Source of the DNA: Arcuatula senhousia
Taxonomy: Eukaryota > Mollusca > Bivalvia > Mytilida > Mytilidae
Length of the DNA: 64,000 nucleotides
Reading direction: 5' to 3'
Assembly: GCA_963971305.1 (NCBI GenBank)
Contig: OZ020307.1
Coordinates: forward strand, 49,969,702 to 50,033,701
In this document: one piece after another, positions 25,301-34,300 of the stretch
How positions within the stretch are numbered: position 1 is the first letter of the stretch
How the letters are laid out: every line of letters begins with the position of its first letter
The notes under the pieces: generated by a model
Seen by the model: the letters and a program-made list of their open reading frames with translations, nothing else
Database searches by the model: none
Told to the model about the DNA's origin: nothing
Position numbers and translations under genes: made by a program

Positions 25301-28300
25301 TTGCTCCTCGGTTGTTGTCTTCGCTTAAGTGATATTACAGGAGACATCATGAGCTCATAGATAAATACGGGTTTTCTATCTCACAGATGAGTGCAGATGT
25401 TGGATTGTCATAGGGCTTTGTTGCATTTTCTTTCTTCGCCGGATTTGACTTACTGAATGGACAATTGGCGACACGATGGGTGTGCAATAGCAGGCATGAA
25501 CCGCTCTGAGTTCACTCCTGTTACAACTTGAGTTTGTGTTAGCAGTTGTCATTCAGCTATTTCTGTTTTGTAATTTTATGTTGTTTCTCTGTGTGGTCTT
25601 AATTCGTCGTTTTCGTTCTCTGGTTCTCTTCGAAATTTCGGACTTTTGATATTCGGATGCCCCTTTGGTACCCCATTGCTTCTTACTATGTAATATATTT
25701 ATCATTTCATATCATATTCCTTGCAATTGCAAATATTAAAATATATAAAGACATGACAGACCAACATGCATCTCAAAACCCGCATGGACACGATGATCGT
25801 TGGACCCGGCAACAGTAGGCCATGCAGTGAATAATATATGTGCTGTCAGTGTTTCTTAATTTTATTTTATTTTATTTTTTGGTTGTTGTTATATCACGAT
25901 TATTTTTCTTCCGCATGGTCTTGTGTATAGTGCAAGCTGACCAGTCTATATGTCTTGGGTGCATGTATAAGATTTCCCGAATGAACCTCGTTTAGCTAAT
26001 CCAGATAATCATGACGTCTTTCTGGTTTTTTTTTGTCATTTGGACTTTTTTAAAGATCCCCAGAGATGCCAAACGTCAAAAATTGTAAAAGGCTTCCAAG
26101 ACGGCATAATTGTTTGGACCATCGTTTAGCATGCAGCAAAGTTTACAATTTTTTGTCTCGCCTGCGATGAAAGTCGCGAAAAGCGAGACTTAGGTATGGT
26201 GTTTCGGACGGCGTCCACAATGTTAAAGTTTTTTGGTCAAGTCTGTTTTATGTGATAAAGTTATGCTATGTATGAAGACCTGATTAAAATAGTCGGACTA
26301 TATACTGTGATAGTGGGGAAGGGATGACTTTAAAAAAAAATCCTGGCTCTGGATTTCGTAGAAAAACAAAATGTAATGTAGAATGTAAAAAAAAAATCTG
26401 GCTAATCACAATGAATCAATCTTGGCAGTTGCAAAACAAATAGCACGCAAAGCAAACAAAAAAAATCCAGGAAAAAGGTAATATCCAAGCCCCCCCCCGA
26501 AAATTAAATGGTCAGTGTCGCATCGCTGGGGTAGATACGGAAGAGGTTCCACATACTGTCTACTGTGGATAAAAGGGGGTACCTTTAAACTGAGAAACGC
26601 AATCGAAACGCAACGAAACGAAACGCAACGAAACGAAACGAAATACAACGAAACGAAACGAAATATAACGAAACGAAACGAAATACCAAAAAAAAACCGA
26701 AATATAACGAAACGAAATAAAACGAAACGAAATTTTACGTTCTTTAAACTGTTGGAATAAAACTAACGAATTAGGATTTTGATTTTATGATATTTTCTTT
26801 CTGTTACATTTATAGTTTGTTAAAAAAAATTACCGAAGTCGGTTGACCAATCTTTACTGACAAAGAACAAAAGAAAAAAGGCAAACCCATTCAGGAGAAA
26901 GTGAGCAATATTATTGTTTCTGATCGATTTAACTAGTATAACCCCGCAACAATTTTAATGTGCCTGTCCAAAGCCAGGAAGATGTTTGTAATTGTCGATT
27001 TTTTATGTTATTTGTTTTATGTCAAAAAGGGGGTCTTTCATTGACCCTTTAGGATTCGGCTTGAATCATAAGTAGTTATTTCAATCCAGGGCCAATTGTA
27101 AATCAGCGAGCAGTGACCGTTGGTCACATTGAAGGCTGCTGGTCGTTTTACGTTGTGGAGTTTTTAAATTGTTGTCAATGTTGTAGGTTTTGTCGCGTAC
27201 ACTTATTCCACATATCATTATCTTCTCTGTAAAATTCACTTTAATGAAATGATGGATAAAACAAGTTTTATGAAGCCAAACTTTCCTCTTTTATTGCGAT
27301 ATTTGGGTCTCGAATAGAAGATGAATAAGAAGTTTGAAAGAAGTACAGTTGTGCGACGTTCGTTCTCAGATGACCGAAGGAAAAATTGCACAGCAAGTAC
27401 CGGTATTCTAACATTGGAGTACATCTACATGCATCAGTATCACGATTTTGCAAAGACCCGTTTTCTGCATGCACTATACGCGAAGAAAAATGTTTACGAG
27501 AACAAAATACCGAGACCCTTTTTAAGTTAATATGGTCAGTCTCTCTGGTACGGCTTCTTAAACTGACGAGGACAAATGTGACTTTCTCACAAGCCAATAA
27601 TAACTACATGTATTTGTTGTAATCCAAAAATCGTTAATATTACAATTGATTCGCTACTGCAGAACTTGCAGGACTTAGATGGATTTTTTCTTCAGAGCGA
27701 AACGTCTGACACAAAAATTGCATACACAAGGTTATGTTGCACATTGGTTGTTGTCCTAACTGAAGAAGTTCGTCGGAAGACATCATGCGCTCGTAAACGA
27801 AGATGGGATTTCTACTTGTCAGATGAGTGCTGATGTTGGTTTGTCTTTAGGTTTTTGTTTTATTTCCCATTTCGGGTTTGACACGCTGAATTGTCCCCTG
27901 TCAACACGACGGGTGTGCATTTTCTTTCTTCTTATTGGCAAGTTGAATTTGAATGAATATAAACGATAAATGTTCAATTGAACAAGAGAGAACCTGAAAT
28001 AAAGACAAATAGAAAGAACGAGTCTTAGGGAAGCTTTTAAGAGAAAATTTACAACTTTCACTGTTACTGCCATCTAGCATATCTATCAAGTACCGGAATC
28101 TTGGTTATATCGGTACCGGTATTAAAATACAACAAAGTTCATGACAACTAATTTTGCTACGCTTGACGCGAGTTTCACCGATGGTCAAACTTACTAAAAT
28201 CCGTCAGTTAAATCTGGAATACAATGAGGCCAGCATCCGAAGGTTTAACCATGCAAAGCTACAAGGGCTAAGTACATTAAATCTACAAATGTAATACCGC

Positions 28301-31300
28301 TTTACAGGCGGAAGGTATGTAGTGATGTTTAGTTCGCTCCGCCCGTCACAACACTCTCTTTTTGTTATCAGTAAATCTTAGACATCAATTGCTTAAAAAT
28401 CCGTACGTACTATTCCATAATGATTTTGCTGACCGCTAAAAAACACGGGGAATTTCGGGCTATTCTTAGGTATGGAAATATGATTGTACAGTCCGAAACA
28501 ATTTACTTATGCATAATTTGAATGCAAGAAAAGAAAAAATATAAGTAAATAGTATAGACAACTATCTAATTCTAAACTGTTGTTTGCCATTTTTTCCTAC
28601 TGTCATTTTCTTTGTTAAATCATACAAAGTTAATTTTTTTCTGACTATCGTCAGATTTCAAATTGTTAATGGTCGGCAATAAGATATATGCATTTCTTAG
28701 ACCAGCGAATTCTCTATCAAAAACACAAAACAAAGTTAAAAAACATAAATTTTCGATATTCGACATTTACAAGACTAGATTGTGATCACCAATGCAAATG
28801 GGATTACATTTTTATAAAAATATAGTCAACAAATAATTTTTCGTTACATTTTATAAAATTTTGTTTCGTTTCGTTAAATTTCGTTTCGTTTAGTTATATT
28901 TCGTTTCGTTTCGTTGTATTTCGTTTCGTTTCGTTGCGTTTCGATTGCGTTTCTCAGTTTAAAGGTACCCGATAAAAGGGGGGGGGGTGGGGGTTACAGG
29001 CCAATTTTACTAAAATCAACATGAAAATTTAAATTCCGACCCCTGGACCCCCTTCTCCATAAGTTGACTGAGATGAGTGGATTTCTCATGCATTTGCCGT
29101 GTCCATGCAGTTGATTTGATTTCCTCGTATGTTGCAGCTCAATTATCACGGTAGGCCTGAATAATTGACATATTCCAAGCACATGCAGTCAACAGGTACA
29201 AAAATTGATGACGATTTTACACACTTCTTCACCAACTACAATTTTACAAATAATAGGTTGACAGTTGATCAAAGATTGTAAAATTCACTGTGTACATACC
29301 TGAACAAAAAATTTACAAATCATTAAGTAAACTTTGTTACTATTTTATTTTTGTTTTTGTTTCAAAAAGAAAATCAATCGCTTCATGGATACTTTGTGTA
29401 TTTTAAATGGCCGACAGGTAGCACACATCAACACAGTTACACGCGACAATACACAGGTAAATTTTATGGGGAACAATTAGGAGAATTGAGAATCGCGATG
29501 TAATGCGCATGTGACAAGATCTAAAGATTGGGTCCATATTTCTGCATTTGTTTAAAAGAGATTTCCTCTATAAAATATATGTTTGAAATTGTGATCGCCG
29601 TATACAAAATTATTTTCAGGTATATTGCCTTGCCTGAATAATTTCGGTTTTGCCGAGATATGGTGAAATTTAATAGAAATAAAAAGACGGGATACCAAAA
29701 ATCAAAACTAAAACGACAGGATGTAGTTTTGACTGAAAAATATGGTCAATAAAAAAAGAAATCCAGGCTCCTATTTGCGAAAATAAAAAGGCAGGATGCT
29801 ATAAACATCCTTATAGCCCCATTCCCTTTTTCCCCATAAAAATCAAATGGTCGCCTGGCCGTAAGGTAAAGCACCCGCTGTATTTCATATTTCCCATCCC
29901 CTCCTTTAAGCAGAATACACCGATGACGTACAAAAAAATCCAGACTCCAATTTTTCTGAAAAATAGAAAGGCAGGACGAAAAAAAATATCCATAGCTACC
30001 CCCATAAAAATCAACTGGTATAAAAGCTTCATAAAAAGTATATAATCGGCTAACGAAGTTCTAAAAGCATCATTAATGAAGGTAATAACATACTATTAAA
30101 CTCTAATGTCTAAGAGAAAAAAAAACAATCCGGAGAAAGACGGGACGGAACGGAACGCTTCAACCGTCCAGTTATAAAGGCAAACATATGTTGGATTGGA
30201 CAGTGCCTCATTCTTAAAGAAGGACACTCATTACTAATAATTTTATATGCACGATCACAAGTTTTAGATACTTATGCTAGTAGATAAAGATCTTTGTATT
30301 TCACTGTCATATAGTCTACATTGGCTTTTCTCTGATGCATCAACCCTCAGGGTATTATATAACTACAGACTATTGTTAACGCTGAAATATGAAAAACAGC
30401 TACCCTTTCCCCGCAGAGAGTTGACATTGAGAAAATAGACAACCATATATACTGTCATTTTCATACAAGTTTTTTTTCAGAAAGGAGGAGGGGTCAGATT
30501 TTTAGCGTTGACGACAAGCGATATTTTACATGTGGATGCTTACATGTAGTTGGGTTAAATAGCCACGGAAACAGCAAACAATTAAACAATTAGCCATGGT
30601 ACTCGATCTACTTCCAATACAAAAGCATGCAGTTGTGATGGAAATGGTCAAATCATTCTACCTTTTATTACCGATTTTCTTTCTTTCTTTTTGACAAGTT
30701 TTTTGCATACCCTTTTAAGAGGTTTTGCTGGACTTTTTAGCTAATTAGTTACACCAGATCAAATAAAATAAACCTAGATTAAGGATAAAAACAAATTGTC
30801 GCCTAACTTTTCTTTCGTGCCGTCGGATCATAGCACATGTACCGGGTATTTTATATTTTAAATGTACAATACTGATATATCAGACGTCTTCTTAAAAGTA
30901 TTCTTTATAAAAAAGATTTATAACAAAAATATACATTCAGGAATCTTATATAGGACACGGGTATCGCCGCTACCAACTAAATAAGAAGTTGTCTCATATC
31001 GTTACCCGTACACTTGGGGAGACAGTGGTATAGCTACAGTCCCTTTGAAATCGAACACATACTATTAAACATACTCTGGGACTATTACAATTAAAAACGA
31101 AAGAATATGGAATAAGTGGACACTTCGAATAAACTTACACTACCTTATAGATCCCTGTATGATTAAATTTGCATCCATTTCATTTAAACATATTTATTTA
31201 CCCTGGATAGGGAAGCTAGCTTAATGCTACTATTTAACCTCTCCAGCCGTGCAGTTTGCGCGTGTGGCCTTTGTAGCGGCCCCCTTTGAGCCTAATCTTA

Positions 31301-34300
31301 TCGAACTCTACAAAGAGGTCTTGATCGTTCACAGGGTGGTGTTGAAACTGAAGTTGTCAGACTGTTCGTATTATTGTGCTTTAATGAAACATTGCCGATA
31401 TTTTACTAATAGTTGAAGATGCCTTCGGAACCGGCCGCAGGCAAATATCCTCCTCCAATCTTCGTATCATCTGCTATAACGGCTAGTTCTTCTAGCCTTA
31501 CATATTCAATAATAAAAACATAATTCATTAGAAATAATTAAAATACGACAAGCTTTACTAAAACCCAGCGGTAATAAACAATTCCCTTTCCCAAAACACC
31601 AGTCTCCACAACAAAGGAAAGCTATGAAAATACGAGGACTGTTATGGAAATCCTGCCTGCATACATAGTGATAATAAATAAACAGGACAGTTATTTTTTA
31701 AAGTATGAATATGGTTTATATAGACATTTACACCTACTAGACCGCAAAGCTCAGTCTATCTATTCTTCTAAGACTCTTCTAACACAATTACAACAAAATA
31801 ATAAAAAAACAACAAAGCATTATGACACGTATCTATCATGTCATGTATGTATTAACAACAAACAGATTAATTTGAAATGATTTTTATTTAATTTATTCAA
31901 TCCCTCCAAATTAATGAAAGGCAGGATTGACGATAGTCACGTGATGATTGTAATCCACAATACACAGACCAATGGCATGAATGGACAATTTGTCTACTTT
32001 CCGAAATTCGTGTAATCCACAATACACAGACTACTGTGTCAAATGTCAAATTTCCGGATGGTTTTTCCAAAAATACGAAAAAGTCTCTACAACACGGGAA
32101 AGCTATAAAAATACGAGAATTGTTATGAAAATCCATATTTTTAAGATTTATTTGCGGAAAGTAAGGATTTTCCGGAAAAGCATGACTTTTTTGCGGATTT
32201 TTAGGATTTAGGTCTACTAGTGGGGTCTACCAATTTTTAAGTGCCTTCCCCCCGTCCAATGTATGTTTTGCTGGAACAGCCCTAAGTTAACAATGGCATA
32301 TGTCATGTTGTTATTCACCTGTTGTATGTGTGAGTTTTATGTAATTTTAGTTGTTTAACATGTATATTGTACTTGATGATACTTCTTTATTTTGAAATTT
32401 ATGCCAAAATTATTGGAATTTTATATCCCTAGAATTTTAAAAATATCTACAGTTAATTTTATTTCAGCAAAGTTAACCCAATATTGCATTCCCATGATAA
32501 AATAACTAAAATTATTTTTTTTCTATATTTTCAGTCTCATAACCCCCCTTGGCAACCGCATCAACAGAGAAATATTCCCCCTCCTCAGGTGGTCAACATC
32601 ACAAACTTAGGAGGACATTCCCAGCCACAGCCAACCTACGGGGCAGGACCTGTGCCCCCACCCTCGACTGGACCGGGGCCAGTACCACAACCTGTGTCCA
32701 TGCCTGCTCCTGTGCCACCACCTAGCTCCTCATCACAGCCACCATTACTGCAGAGGTGGCAACAGCCGACATCAAGTACTCCTCAGAGTATGTCTAGAAT
32801 TCGTAAGATAAATTCTTTATAAATAGAATGTTTTAAGTGGAATGGTGTCTTGTTCATTTTTGTCATGTTTATTTTTTCAAAGAATTATCTTAACAAAAAA
32901 GCAAAGAAGTACTAATGTTCAGAAGGCCTAAAGGACAAGAACAAAATCCGTTGACACAGTCAAAGAACAACATGAGAACAGAGGACATAAGTGCGTGTCT
33001 CAGAGAAAACCATGCAGTTTTGTCCAGAAGCAATATTTTCATGGGTATGAAAACAATGGTGTAACTTAAAGTCCTTCATGGAAGTCTTTATTTGGCAAAA
33101 TATTTTTTTTGAAAAATTCAACATGGCCGACCTACAGGCCTTAACCAATATAACTGTATTTTTTTGCCAAATCAGCCTTATTGAAAGCAAAACTTCAACT
33201 TTACTAAGGTTTATTTTGTCCCAATGTCTTCTGATTATCAAACTTTGAACATGAAATCCTTAAAGGGTCATGCTTTGGCTTTCAATCTCAAAAGAAATTT
33301 TTAAAATCATAATTTCCATTACGTAGCACCCTAGGGGGTAATGTTGGCAATTTGCCAAATTGTTCAAAATCATCAACATGCTTATTTTTAAGGTTTAATT
33401 TTGTCCAAGGCAGGCCTCATGAATGAGATTCTTTCTAATATTCATACATTTAATGCTTATAAGGTGAACATGTTAAACCCGCAACCATGGATCGTGTATT
33501 TTAGCTTCGGTACAAGTCTGTGAAATGGGTTGGTTTCGATTTTGGTTGCAAAACTCCATTTTTTTGACAACTTTTGTAAAAACATGAAAGTGTTTAATTT
33601 CAAACAAAATGCATTTTTGATTAGTGACATTATAGTTTATAAGAATAACAATAGCTGTGCATGTCTTGACTTTGCGCAAAATGTTCAAATCGGGGCTCAA
33701 AATATGAAATGTTAAAGAATTAATGGAAAAATAAAGAAATTGTTAGTTTTATATGATCATACCAAAACCTTAAAAAGTCAGGTATATTTTGAGCCCGATT
33801 TGAACAATTTTGCACAAAGTCAAGACACTTACAGCTATTGTAATTCTTATAAACTATGATTTCACTAATCAAAAATGCATTTTGTTTGAAATTAAACACT
33901 TTCATGTTTTTACAAAAGTTGTCAAAAAATTGGAGTTTTGCAACCAAAATCGAAACCAACCCATTTCACAGACTTGTACCGAAGCTAGAATACACAATCC
34001 ATGGTTGCAGCTTTAATATGTTCACCTTGTAAGCATTTAATGCTTGAGTATTAGAAAGAATCTTATTCAAAAGGCCTGCCTTTGACAAAATTAAACGTTC
34101 AAAATAAGCATTTTGATGATTTTGAAAAATTTCGCAAATTGCCAATATTACCCCCCAAGGGTGCTTGGTAATGGAAATTATGATTTTAAAAATTTCTTTT
34201 GCAATTGAAAGCTAAAGCATGACCCTTTAAGGATTTCACATTCAAATTTTGATAATCAGAAGACATTGGGACAAAATAAATCTTAGTAAAGGTGAAGTTA

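Noticed and set aside
26515..26760. 81-residue NETKRNET repeat protein
   Set aside because: Reading of the AACGAAACG terminal repeat of the 26577-28970 element.
33530..33959. Paired open frames as a toxin-antitoxin or overlapping gene pair
   Set aside because: They are the two arms of one inverted repeat read on opposite strands.
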